A DNA stretch of 8,588 nt from Deltaproteobacteria bacterium (GCA_019314185.1 JAFCZU010000135.1:1-8588); one strand, 5' to 3'. Shown: positions 1-5,714, counted from the first letter of the stretch. A program made the numbers and translations. Notes: a model not told the origin generated them from the letters alone.

Positions 1-265
1 CCAAAAGAAAAATGGGTGTTAATATCAAACAGATATGAAAAGCAAAAGAGACAATGGTAAATACCGGTCTTTGTCTCATATATTGATTATTGAAGGGTAT
101 TAACCAGTGTATAATAGATGCTACACTATGTTTCAGGGACATGTGCGGGAGCAGAGTTATATCCTTTGTAGCTCCGGACAACACGCAGTATATTTTATAC
201 AGACTTCCGCCGATAAATATTATAAAGGCTATCCATACAAGCGGCCCGCTGACGAATTCATACAT
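1..265 (-). CDS. tmcC: TmcC, membrane subunit of the Tmc electron transfer complex (partial, C-terminus beyond window)
   Basis: The first 88 codons are open on the minus strand from ATG 265-263 and run off the left edge. The product starts MYEFVSGPLVWIAFIIFIGG. It has one hydrophobic helix at about residues 6-28 and a second starting near residue 68 (FTIVSFAFHICLILTPIFLL). His53 (IIHW) and His77 (within helix 2) are candidate haem b ligands. The N-terminus resembles TmcC, a NarI-like cytochrome b that carries electrons through the inner membrane between periplasmic TmcA and cytoplasmic TmcB. A GGGGG stretch at 274-278 lies 8 nt from the ATG as a ribosome site. The gene lies 89 nt after tmcD on the same strand, so the two are probably cotranscribed. 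The identification rests on remembered family similarity plus the tmcD/tmcA neighbours. The rest of the protein cannot be seen. Confidence 0.8.
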   Translation of the reverse strand, partial: MYEFVSGPLVWIAFIIFIGGSLYKIYCVLSGATKDITLLPHMSLKHSVASIIHWLIPFNNQYMRQRPVFTIVSFAFHICLILTPIFLL

Positions 266-354
266 TTACTTTTCCCCCTTTTGAAAATATTATTTATAAC
301 TTTTAGTTTTATATTTATCTTGCTAAAATAAAGATATTACCTGTTAGCTTGATT

Positions 355-1577
355 TTATATATCGCTTAACAAAACTACTTTGCGATAATATTTTCCGCCT
401 TGTACGCCGCATATCATTACCTTGGTTCCATCAGGAGATACAACAGGATTCCACAGAGACTCATATTCTTTACCGTTGATTTTGCCGTTAACCATAACAT
501 AATACTTGCCGTTTTTTTCAACTTTGCAGATTACCTTATTGCCGATGAAAGCAGGCGGCCAGATATTATCTAAACCATCGCTAAGCACGTTTCCGTCAAC
601 AACAAGAAACCAGTTGCCGCTGTCTTTTGCAATTGCGGCTACCTTTCTGCCGTCCGGGCTGAAATCTGGTTTTAGAATACATTCATTAAATGTAGCTGAC
701 CAGGGCTGGCCATTAACGGCAATTGTCCATTTGGCAAAAGATGGAGCAACTGCTGCCGCAATATTGTTGCCATCAGGACTGTATGTTTGATGCTTACCAG
801 GAACCACTGGCCGTCCTTCCTGACCGGGACAGATATTTCATCGCTGTTTGTGGGATGAAAAACAGGTTCCCATGTACAGCCGAATTTTTCATTCCAGGGT
901 GTTCCGTTTACAAGAATGCTGTATTCACAAATATTATTCCTGTATTCCGCGGCAATATTTTTGCCGTCATTGCTGATAGTCAGGCCGTAAACATCAACAT
1001 AATTATCATTCCATGGCTTTCCGTTTACGACTACCGACCAGGTGCCTTTCGTAAATGCGTTAACATCAGCCTGGGCAAGAGGAAGTGTCTGAGCTATTGC
1101 AACCAAAGTTTTTCCGTCGGGGCTTACTACGTGACTTGCTATGCTTTCCAGGTTAACAGAGCATTCCCACGTCTTTCCATCTACCGTTATTCCGTAAACG
1201 CCATCCTGTTTAGTGGTGGCTGCTATAACCTTGCCGTCAGCGCTGAATTTGGTATCCCAGATATACTCATACATGTTTTCCCATGCTTTTCCATCCACAG
1301 CCATGGTCCATTCCATGTCCTTTGTCACAAGCGCGGTCAGGCGGCCGTCAGGGCTGAACCGGGAATACCATATTTTTTCAAAGGGTTCTTCTCCCCACGT
1401 CTCTTTATTGACAGCTATGTTGAATTCGCCTTCCCCCACTTTTACAATAGAGGCTATCTTCTCACCGTCGGAACTGATGTAAGGCTCCCAGACATCTTCA
1501 TATTGTTCTTTCCACTTTGAAGTGTCGGCAATTACTTTTTCTTTACTTTCCCAGTCCCATTTTTCTGAATTAACCAT
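355..1577 (-). pseudogene. tmcD: TmcD, propeller-like subunit of the Tmc complex, broken by a frameshifting deletion
   Basis: The product is soluble, with no signal peptide or membrane helix. It is built of about ten units of roughly 36-40 residues with the pattern (I/V)AV(D/N)G-x2-W-x3-(F/Y)-x3-W-x4-SPDG-x3-A, as in WD40/TolB-like propellers and in TmcD. The role of TmcD is poorly known; it accompanies the TmcABC electron transfer complex and is expected in the cytoplasm. The start at 1577 has an excellent site, AAGGAGG at 1584-1590, 6 nt upstream. The frame from 1577 encodes repeats up to WFLV (V261, codon 797-795), then 40 unrelated residues to a stop at 672. The pattern resumes in another frame at HQTYSPDG (from 792) and continues to a stop at 355. 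Only two bases stand where about 14 residues of repeat seven are expected, a net loss of about 40 nt. A GTG at 807-805 with GGAAGGA at 814-820 could restart translation. This could be a true pseudogene, a split gene, or a sequence error. Confidence 0.8.
805..820 (-). promoter_or_regulatory. Possible internal ribosome binding site and GTG start in broken tmcD
   Basis: On the minus strand GGAAGGA (814-820) lies 6 nt before a GTG (807-805). That GTG is in the frame of the second half of tmcD, giving 150 residues ending at 355. It overlaps the first frame. The same bases also encode the repeat residues RKDGQW, so the resemblance to a ribosome site may be chance. Confidence 0.3.
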
Positions 1578-1600
1578 TCCCCACCTCCTTGTTTTCTACG

Positions 1601-1631
1601 CATTGGAGCCTAATATCTTTTGCCTCCAATG
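1601..1631. repeat. Hairpin in the tmcD 5' leader
   Basis: CATTGGAG (1601-1608) and CTCCAATG (1624-1631) are perfect 8-bp inverted arms with a 15-nt loop. The structure starts 10 nt upstream of the tmcD ribosome site. There is no T-run after it in the tmcD direction, so it is not a normal terminator. It could be a leader stem or an operator. Confidence 0.5.
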
Positions 1632-1634
1632 TTG

Positions 1635-1708
1635 CGAGACCTTTGCAAAACGTCCCTTTTTGCCCGATTACCGCAGCAGGCAAAATTGAACATTTTTCAA
1701 AGGTTTCG
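1635..1708. repeat. 74-bp inverted-repeat element (MITE-like or large hairpin)
   Basis: Arms of 30 nt at 1635-1664 and 1679-1708 match as inverted repeats at 24 of 30 positions, with no gaps and a 14-nt loop. The outer ends read CGAGACCTTTG and, inverted, CGAAACCTTTG. The innermost 7 bp (TTTTGCC/GGCAAAA) are perfect. The element lies in the gap between divergent tmcD and tmcA and encodes nothing. Its shape fits a nonautonomous mobile element or the joined ends of an insertion sequence. No clear target-site duplication is visible, and the family is not assigned. Confidence 0.6.
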
Positions 1709-1888
1709 TTACCATTTCCATAATTATTATTTCGAAAGTTAAATTCGATAAAAATTAGACGAACATTAATCGATTTTTATATAAAGGTCAAGTCAAAAGA
1801 ACAGGTGGAAAATAGTTGTTTGGTAAAAGTTAAATATATACATTTCATTTTGACGTTTTGGCAATATATGATTAAAAAACTTCATTTG

Positions 1889-2051
1889 TAATTACTCAGG
1901 CAGATAGGCTGAAGACTAAAGGCTTTTAGGAAAAAGGCTCACAAACCAAATATATAACATAGCCATTCAAGCATACTATCCCAAACACAGCTTTTGATGT
2001 TGGAGAGATATCAATACCTTTCAGCCTACAGGCAAACACCCTGAGCAGTTA
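1889..2051. repeat. Imperfect inverted-repeat structure upstream of tmcA
   Basis: TAGGCTGAA (1905-1913) is a perfect inverse of TTCAGCCTA (2020-2028). Just outside, CTCAGG (1895-1900) is inverted as CCTGAG (2040-2045), with unequal spacing between the two blocks. The enclosed sequence has no coding potential that I can see. It may be an eroded small mobile element or a chance pair. Confidence 0.3.
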
Positions 2052-2092
2052 CCATTTTATCTTTTTGCAGAAACGGTTGTATTGGTTTTTTC

Positions 2093-2121
2093 TTGACAGA
2101 CATATGCTGATTTGTTAGAAA
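2093..2121 (+). promoter_or_regulatory. Sigma70-like promoter for tmcA
   Basis: A perfect -35 box TTGACA (2093-2098) is followed after 17 nt by TAGAAA (2116-2121), which matches four of six positions of TATAAT. Transcription would begin near 2128, leaving a leader of about 70 nt before the ATG at 2197. Confidence 0.5.
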
Positions 2122-2196
2122 AAAAATTTATAAATGGATAAAAAACAGGGAATGAGTAATGTTAGACATAATGATATAAGCGGGAGGCATTTTGGA

Positions 2197-2580
2197 ATGA
2201 AAAAAAATAAGACAGCATTATTTGTTATGGTAACAGGTTTGGCGTTTCTTTTTATTTTTGGCGTGGCATATGCTCAGGATGATATAACCTCGTTGAAACA
2301 CGATGCCTTTATAGAACGTAACAGACCTGCGGCCGTTTTCCCGCACTCACTTCATGCTGATGAGGCTGGAATCGATTGTTTAGAGTGTCACCATATATAT
2401 GACGAAGCTGGTGAAAATATATGGGATGATTCTTCTGAAAGCGAGTGCGCAGAATGCCATAAAGTTGAGGCAGAGGGTAAGACAATGTCGCTGATGAAGG
2501 CATTTCATGTAAATTGCAAGGGGTGTCATGAAAAAGAAAATAAGGGACCGCTTACATGCGGTGAGTGTCATCCCAAATAA
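2197..2580 (+). CDS. tmcA: TmcA, acidic type II tetrahaem cytochrome c3
   Basis: This is a periplasmic cytochrome that takes electrons from hydrogenases or formate dehydrogenases, directly or through type I cytochrome c3, and passes them to the membrane Tmc complex. Its 127 residues begin with a Sec signal peptide whose likely cleavage is after AYA26. Four haem-binding CXXCH motifs are visible: CLECH 61-65, CAECH 84-88, CKGCH 107-111 and CGECH 121-125. His50, His53, His66 and His104 can supply all four distal ligands, so a full bis-histidine set is present. The mature chain is rich in Asp and Glu, as expected for the acidic TmcA type. I chose the ATG at 2197 because GGGAGG (2182-2187) sits 9 nt upstream and because the signal peptide starts there. 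An in-frame ATG at 2134 would add 21 residues ahead of it. The gene is divergent from tmcD-tmcC, unlike the single tmcABCD operon of Desulfovibrio. Confidence 0.88.
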   Translation: MKKNKTALFVMVTGLAFLFIFGVAYAQDDITSLKHDAFIERNRPAAVFPHSLHADEAGIDCLECHHIYDEAGENIWDDSSESECAECHKVEAEGKTMSLMKAFHVNCKGCHEKENKGPLTCGECHPK

Positions 2581-2962
2581 AAAGAGTAACCGTGGCATAA
2601 TATAGGTAAGCGTTCACGGAACGTTGAAATTGGAAATCAGGTAACACTTTAGCTTTTAAAAACGGATTCAAACTTACGAATTCGTTTTGAACTGCAGAAT
2701 ATCGAACAAGGAATTATGAATGTCGAAGTAAGGTATTCTATCATTTTTAATCTTTAAAAAGATAGCTTGCCGGGGTATAGTCGTAGGCGACGCCTGGAGC
2801 GTAGCGATTCCACACTTCATCATTCGAAATTCCTTGTTCGATATTCAAATAATGCTTTTTCGAATCAGCAATATTTCTACGAAATTAGAAATTTGGTCTC
2901 CATACTTTTATGATGAGTTTTCGCAATTATTCCCCTCAATTTCTACTTTCAAGTTTCAAGCT
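2581..2962. other. Intergenic region between tmcA and aroQ, mostly repeat
   Basis: No gene is seen in this 382-nt gap between convergent genes. It holds a small 5-bp hairpin CGTTC/GAACG (2611-2623) with no T-run, then the 151-bp inverted-repeat element at 2697-2846. The stretch 2847-2962 is AT-rich. No strong terminator is visible for either gene. Confidence 0.5.
2697..2846. repeat. 151-bp element with 33-bp terminal inverted repeats
   Basis: The left arm 2697-2729 and the right arm 2814-2846 are inverted copies matching at 29 of 33 positions, with outer ends GAATATCGAACAAGGAATT. The interior (2730-2813) contains an AT-rich near-palindrome (about 2739-2764) and a GC-rich one, AGGCGACGCCT (2785-2795). 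Nothing in it is coding. The form fits a miniature inverted-repeat element. Part of the right arm resembles a segment near 3645. Confidence 0.65.
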
Positions 2963-3418
2963 CTAAACAGCTACCATTTTAGCAGCAGCTTCCAAAGCCA
3001 TCATATATCCCTGAACACCAAAACCAGAAATTTGAGCGGTCGCCACATCGGCTACCATGGACTTATGACGGAAAGATTCTCTCTTATAAATATTGGATAG
3101 ATGCACTTCAATTACAGGTATGTCTAACAAAAGAAGCGCATCACGGATTGCGATACTCGTATGTGTATATGCGGCCGGATTGATGATCAGCCCTTTGTAT
3201 TTTCCTGGAATTTCGTGGACCTTTTCGACAATAGCCCCTTCATAATTAGATTGAAATGTATCTACATCAATTCCAAGCTTTTTCCCCAGTTTTTCCAGTT
3301 TTGAATTAATCGCTTCAAGAGTATCTTTTCCGTAAATATCCGGCTCTCTTTTTCCCAGCATATTTAAATTTGGACCGTGAATTACCATGATTTTCTGTAT
3401 GTTTTTTCGCTGTTTCAT
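2963..3418 (-). CDS. aroQ: 3-dehydroquinate dehydratase, type II
   Basis: The enzyme converts 3-dehydroquinate to 3-dehydroshikimate in the shikimate pathway, in the cytoplasm. Its 151 residues match the usual type II length. Family motifs appear in order: GPNLNMLGKREPDIYG (15-30) with Arg24 on the lid loop and Tyr29 as catalytic base, SNYEG (57-61), NPAAYTHTS (80-88) with Asn80, and EVHLSN (104-109) with His106 as catalytic acid. FRHKS (116-120) carries the substrate-binding Arg. The start at 3418 is supported by GGAG (3427-3430) 8 nt upstream. A later ATG at residue 11 is a common start in homologues but has no ribosome site here. The gene follows rpe on the same strand after a 409-nt repeat-rich gap, so it probably has its own promoter. 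A candidate lies in the repeat at 3505-3532. Confidence 0.93.
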   Translation of the reverse strand: MKQRKNIQKIMVIHGPNLNMLGKREPDIYGKDTLEAINSKLEKLGKKLGIDVDTFQSNYEGAIVEKVHEIPGKYKGLIINPAAYTHTSIAIRDALLLLDIPVIEVHLSNIYKRESFRHKSMVADVATAQISGFGVQGYMMALEAAAKMVAV

Positions 3419-3440
3419 TGTACATGCTCCGTGTAAATAT

Positions 3441-3533
3441 TGATGAATTCGTAAAAAGTCGCATTCATCAGGTGTTAGGTGTTAGGTGTTAAGTGTTAAG
3501 TGTTAAGATAAAATATTTAATTGTCATATCAAA
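3441..3533. repeat. Dispersed repeat, copy 1: hairpin, five GTGTTAR heptamers and conserved tail
   Basis: TGATGAATTC (3441-3450) and GCATTCATCA (3461-3470) form a 10-bp stem with one mismatch around the loop GTAAAAAGTC. Five tandem heptamers follow at 3472-3506: two GTGTTAG, then three GTGTTAA. A 27-nt tail at 3507-3533 matches 5558-5584 with one difference. The second copy, at 5506-5584, has the same order but only three heptamers. Both copies have the same orientation and lie upstream of minus-strand genes. Confidence 0.8.
3505..3532 (-). promoter_or_regulatory. Candidate promoter for aroQ inside the dispersed repeat
   Basis: On the minus strand TTGATA (3532-3527) is separated by 16 nt from TATCTT (3510-3505), matching five and four of six consensus positions. 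The heptamers and the hairpin would then lie in the aroQ leader. The same boxes and spacing are kept in the second repeat copy. Confidence 0.4.
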
Positions 3534-3609
3534 ATTAATGGAATTAACGGCTTGATAAAACAGATAATTATTTTAACCTGACCTCCGACCTCTGAACCCT
3601 TGAAAAGAT

Positions 3610-3660
3610 GAACGTCGAACGTCCAACATCGAACGTCCAACATCGAATTTTGAATGATGA
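3610..3660. repeat. Tandem 14-mer block
   Basis: GAACGTCCAACATC occurs twice in a row (3617-3630 and 3631-3644), preceded by a half unit GAACGTC (3610-3616). It is followed by GAATTTTGAATGATGATGT. That last segment closely matches the inverse of the right arm of the 2697-2846 element, GAATTTCGAATGATGAAGT, so the two repeats look related. Confidence 0.65.
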
Positions 3661-3732
3661 TGTCGCTTCGCTCTTCAATTTAAAAAACAACAACCGTGAA
3701 CAGTTAAACCGTTAACCAATATGAGTATGTAT

Positions 3733-3753
3733 TTCCACGCTGGAGCATGGGAA
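3733..3753. repeat. Degenerate palindromic repeat (TTCCACGCT-GG-AGCATGGGAA)
   Basis: The arms TTCCACGCT and AGCATGGGAA are inverse copies with one substitution and one missing base around a short centre. Similar TTCCCACGCT/AGCGTGGGAA palindromes are, from memory, a common intergenic repeat in deltaproteobacteria. The function is unknown. Confidence 0.45.
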
Positions 3754-3827
3754 CGAGATGAATTTGGAAACAAACGGAACAGAGCGACTCCATAACTTTA
3801 GGCACTTTACTCTTGAAACCCGACTAA

Positions 3828-4484
3828 TTATCCCCCGATTTTTTTCTTAAAACTTGCTATTGTTTTTTTATAATCAGAGCTGCCAAAAATTGCTGATCCC
3901 GCCACAAAAACATCCGAGCCTGCAATTGAAATGTTTTCGATGTTTTCTTCGCATACTCCGCCATCTATTTCGATCATGGTGGACAGATTTCTGCTCTTAA
4001 TCATACCGCTAAGGGCTGTGATTTTTTCGAGGGTGTTTGTTATAAATGTCTGGCCGCCAAATCCGGGATTAACACTCATTATCACGACAAGATCAATATA
4101 TTCCAGAATCCAGTCCAGCGATGAAAGAGAAGTTGAAGGATTCAGCGCCACGCCTGCGCGCAATCCGGATTCTTTTATTATCTGTATGGTTCTGTTTAAG
4201 TGAATACAGGTTTCTATATGTACGGAAATCACAGAAGCCCCGGCTTTTGCAAAATCATTAATGTAGCGGTCGGGCTCTTCAATCATAAGATGCACATCAA
4301 TTGGAAGCGATGTGACATCCCTTGCTGCTTTAACGATTAAGGGACCCATTGTAATATTCGGGACAAAATGACCATCCATTACATCCACGTGAATCCAGTT
4401 CGCACCCGCATTTTCAACCGATTTTATCTCATCGCCAAGCTTTGCAAAATCAGCGGACAGTATTGATGGAGCAATAAATTTCAT
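3828..4484 (-). CDS. rpe: Ribulose-phosphate 3-epimerase
   Basis: The enzyme interconverts ribulose 5-phosphate and xylulose 5-phosphate in the pentose phosphate pathway, in the cytoplasm. Its 218 residues form the usual single TIM barrel. Motifs appear in order: APSILSADF (5-13), HVDVMDGHFVPN (32-43), HLMI (65-68), MSVNPGFGGQ (136-145) and EIDGG (172-176). The metal and catalytic set His32, Asp34, His65 and Asp174 is complete. The start at 4484 is chosen because AGGAGAT (4491-4497) lies 6 nt upstream and MKFIAPSILS is a typical family N-terminus. An ATG 7 codons further upstream is in frame but is not supported. Only 33 nt separate it from the PASTA gene, so the two are probably cotranscribed. 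Confidence 0.95.
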   Translation of the reverse strand: MKFIAPSILSADFAKLGDEIKSVENAGANWIHVDVMDGHFVPNITMGPLIVKAARDVTSLPIDVHLMIEEPDRYINDFAKAGASVISVHIETCIHLNRTIQIIKESGLRAGVALNPSTSLSSLDWILEYIDLVVIMSVNPGFGGQTFITNTLEKITALSGMIKSRNLSTMIEIDGGVCEENIENISIAGSDVFVAGSAIFGSSDYKKTIASFKKKIGG

Positions 4485-4517
4485 GATAATATCTCCTAAA
4501 AACATAAGTGTTATGGA

Positions 4518-5438
4518 TTAGTTAAAGTTCTCTGCTTTGATCAACTCATCATTCTCATAAAGAAGGAAGGTTGAATCATTATTCTCGGGAATAAAAAGCC
4601 AGACTTCCTCTCCCGGTTTAACATAATTATCAAAAAGATCTGTTGAAAATCCGGAGCTGATAAGCCTTGCCAGAATATGTTTTTTTAAAAACCCGTTTTT
4701 GAGCCTGTACCTGAAAAGACTGACAGGCTTAACGTCGAATAAATATTGATGGTTTTTATTGTCGATTTTCCTGTTTATTTCAATGTTAACATATGTTTTC
4801 TTGAGTATGCGTTGACCTGATAACGGTTCCTGCATGACAACAACCTTTTCGGGCTTATCTTTGTGTGAAGAATATTTTATTTCTCCTAACAAAAGATTAT
4901 TTCTTTCAATCAATAGTATCGCGTCTTCCAAAAAGAGTCCTTTTAGATCAATCATTTTATATGACGTTGGCCTGGCTCCCATGCTCACAAGAAGATCAAC
5001 AGTGCTGCCCTGTTTTACAAGAGTATCAGGAGATGTGAACTGCGCTATAATTTCGCCTTTTTTTATATTGTTGCTGTAAGTTTTCGATATTTTTCCCTGG
5101 AGCAGACCGTTTTCTTCAAGGGTTATACGCGCCTGCTGAACTGAAAGCTCTTTTAGATCAGGAGTTATAATAGTTTTAGCTCCTTTTGAAATAATCAGTC
5201 TTACATCACGTCCAAATTTTATTTCTGTACCTGGATCAGGCTCTTGGTGAATTACAGTATTTAGCGGAACGGTGTCACTGTATTCAAACCCCTTAATCTT
5301 TGCGTTAAGTCCCAGGTCCGTTAAAATTTCAAGGGAATATACAACACTTTTTTTTGCAAGATCAGGTACAACAACTATTTTTTTGCTTTTTATTATTACC
5401 GTAAGCGTAATATACGCGATTGCTCCGACAAAAAGCAT
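4518..5438 (-). CDS. Membrane-anchored PASTA-repeat protein; true start uncertain
   Basis: From ATG 5438 there are 306 residues. Residues 1-16 are the end of a membrane helix. Three PASTA-like repeats follow (about 21-86, 87-154 and 160-222), two of them with the QEP motif (QEPDPG, QEPLSG), and then a C-terminal tail of about 80 residues without a recognised domain. There is no kinase or penicillin-binding domain. Stand-alone PASTA proteins of this kind occur beside rpe in sulfate reducers, and their role is not established. PASTA repeats elsewhere bind peptidoglycan. The protein should be anchored in the inner membrane with repeats in the periplasm. ATG 5438 has no ribosome site and cuts into the helix. 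The same frame is open upstream and encodes IKIITKFFKTSFYFIAF, a natural continuation, but it contains no ATG, GTG or TTG. An ATT at 5489-5487 with AAAAAAGG 9 nt upstream is the best alternative. Confidence 0.8.
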   Translation of the reverse strand: MLFVGAIAYITLTVIIKSKKIVVVPDLAKKSVVYSLEILTDLGLNAKIKGFEYSDTVPLNTVIHQEPDPGTEIKFGRDVRLIISKGAKTIITPDLKELSVQQARITLEENGLLQGKISKTYSNNIKKGEIIAQFTSPDTLVKQGSTVDLLVSMGARPTSYKMIDLKGLFLEDAILLIERNNLLLGEIKYSSHKDKPEKVVVMQEPLSGQRILKKTYVNIEINRKIDNKNHQYLFDVKPVSLFRYRLKNGFLKKHILARLISSGFSTDLFDNYVKPGEEVWLFIPENNDSTFLLYENDELIKAENFN

Positions 5439-5505
5439 AAATGCAATAAAATAGAATGATGTTTTAAAAAATTTAGTGATTATTTTAATTAGATATAACC
5501 TTTTT

Positions 5506-5584
5506 TGATGAATTCGTAAAAAGTCGAATTCATCAAGTGTTAGGTGTTAGGTGTTAAGATAAAACATTTAATTGTCATATCAAA
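5506..5584. repeat. Dispersed repeat, copy 2: hairpin, three GTGTTAR heptamers and conserved tail
   Basis: TGATGAATTC (5506-5515) and GAATTCATCA (5526-5535) form a perfect 10-bp stem around GTAAAAAGTC. Three heptamers follow (5537-5557), then a 27-nt tail (5558-5584) with one mismatch to copy 1 at 3507-3533. The different heptamer number shows that the array changes length. Confidence 0.8.
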
Positions 5585-5634
5585 GACTTAACATATTTCG
5601 CAAATAGCATTTTTTGACTTTTTACGAAATCATC
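5507..5634. mobile_element. 128-bp MITE-like element with 19-bp terminal inverted repeats
   Basis: GATGAATTCGTAAAAAGTC (5507-5525) is inverted at 5616-5634 with one mismatch in 19. The element contains repeat copy 2 and has no coding capacity. T-runs lie on both sides (5501-5506 and 5635-5640) and could be a target duplication, although a poly-T is weak evidence. It sits just upstream of the probable PASTA start. Confidence 0.5.
5556..5583 (-). promoter_or_regulatory. Candidate promoter for the PASTA-rpe unit inside the repeat
   Basis: Minus-strand TTGATA (5583-5578) and TATCTT (5561-5556) are 16 nt apart, identical to the arrangement in copy 1 upstream of aroQ. Transcription would cross the heptamers and the hairpin before reaching the PASTA gene. 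Confidence 0.4.
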
Positions 5635-5687
5635 TTTTTTAAAAGTCTCATTGTTTTTATTTCGAATGGTTGCAACTATTTTAAAGA

Positions 5688-5714
5688 ATTATCAAAAAGG
5701 AGTATTTCTGTCAA
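5688..5714 (-). promoter_or_regulatory. Second candidate minus-strand promoter upstream of the PASTA gene
   Basis: TTGACA (5714-5709) is a perfect -35 box on the minus strand. GATAAT (5693-5688) follows after a short 15-nt spacer. The boxes are good and the spacing is not ideal. Confidence 0.3.

Larger units (their letters stand above)
1578..2196. other. Divergent intergenic region between tmcD and tmcA
   Basis: This gap of about 620 nt has no convincing gene. From left to right it contains the tmcD ribosome site, a leader hairpin (1601-1631), the 74-bp inverted-repeat element (1635-1708), an AT-rich stretch (1709-1890), a loose 160-nt inverted-repeat structure (1889-2051) and a sigma70-like promoter for tmcA. 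A weak minus-strand promoter for tmcD may be TTGACC (1791-1786) with TAATGT (1768-1763), 17 nt apart. That call is low confidence. Confidence 0.5.
3419..3827. other. Intergenic region between rpe and aroQ, repeat-rich
   Basis: This 409-nt gap has no convincing coding region. It is a patchwork of a hairpin with heptamer repeats (3441-3533), a pyrimidine-rich CCTGACCTCCGACCTCTG stretch (about 3578-3595), a tandem 14-mer block (3610-3660) and a degenerate palindrome (3733-3753). The short motif CCGTGAACAGTTAAACCG (3693-3710) resembles TTAACCGTGAATGGTTA at about 7753-7769. No clear terminator for rpe was found. Confidence 0.5.

Noticed and set aside
90..331. Two overlapping plus-strand frames near the left edge
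   Set aside because: They are opposite the tmcC start and have no ribosome site or recognisable motif.
790..800. Programmed ribosomal frameshift in tmcD
   Set aside because: No slippery heptamer is present, and about 14 repeat residues are missing, which frameshifting cannot restore.
723..1520. Long open frame of 265 codons on the plus strand
   Set aside because: It lies opposite tmcD, whose repeats and ribosome site are convincing. The plus-strand product has no family-like pattern.
3472..3506. CRISPR-like array
   Set aside because: The units are 7-bp tandem repeats with no spacers.
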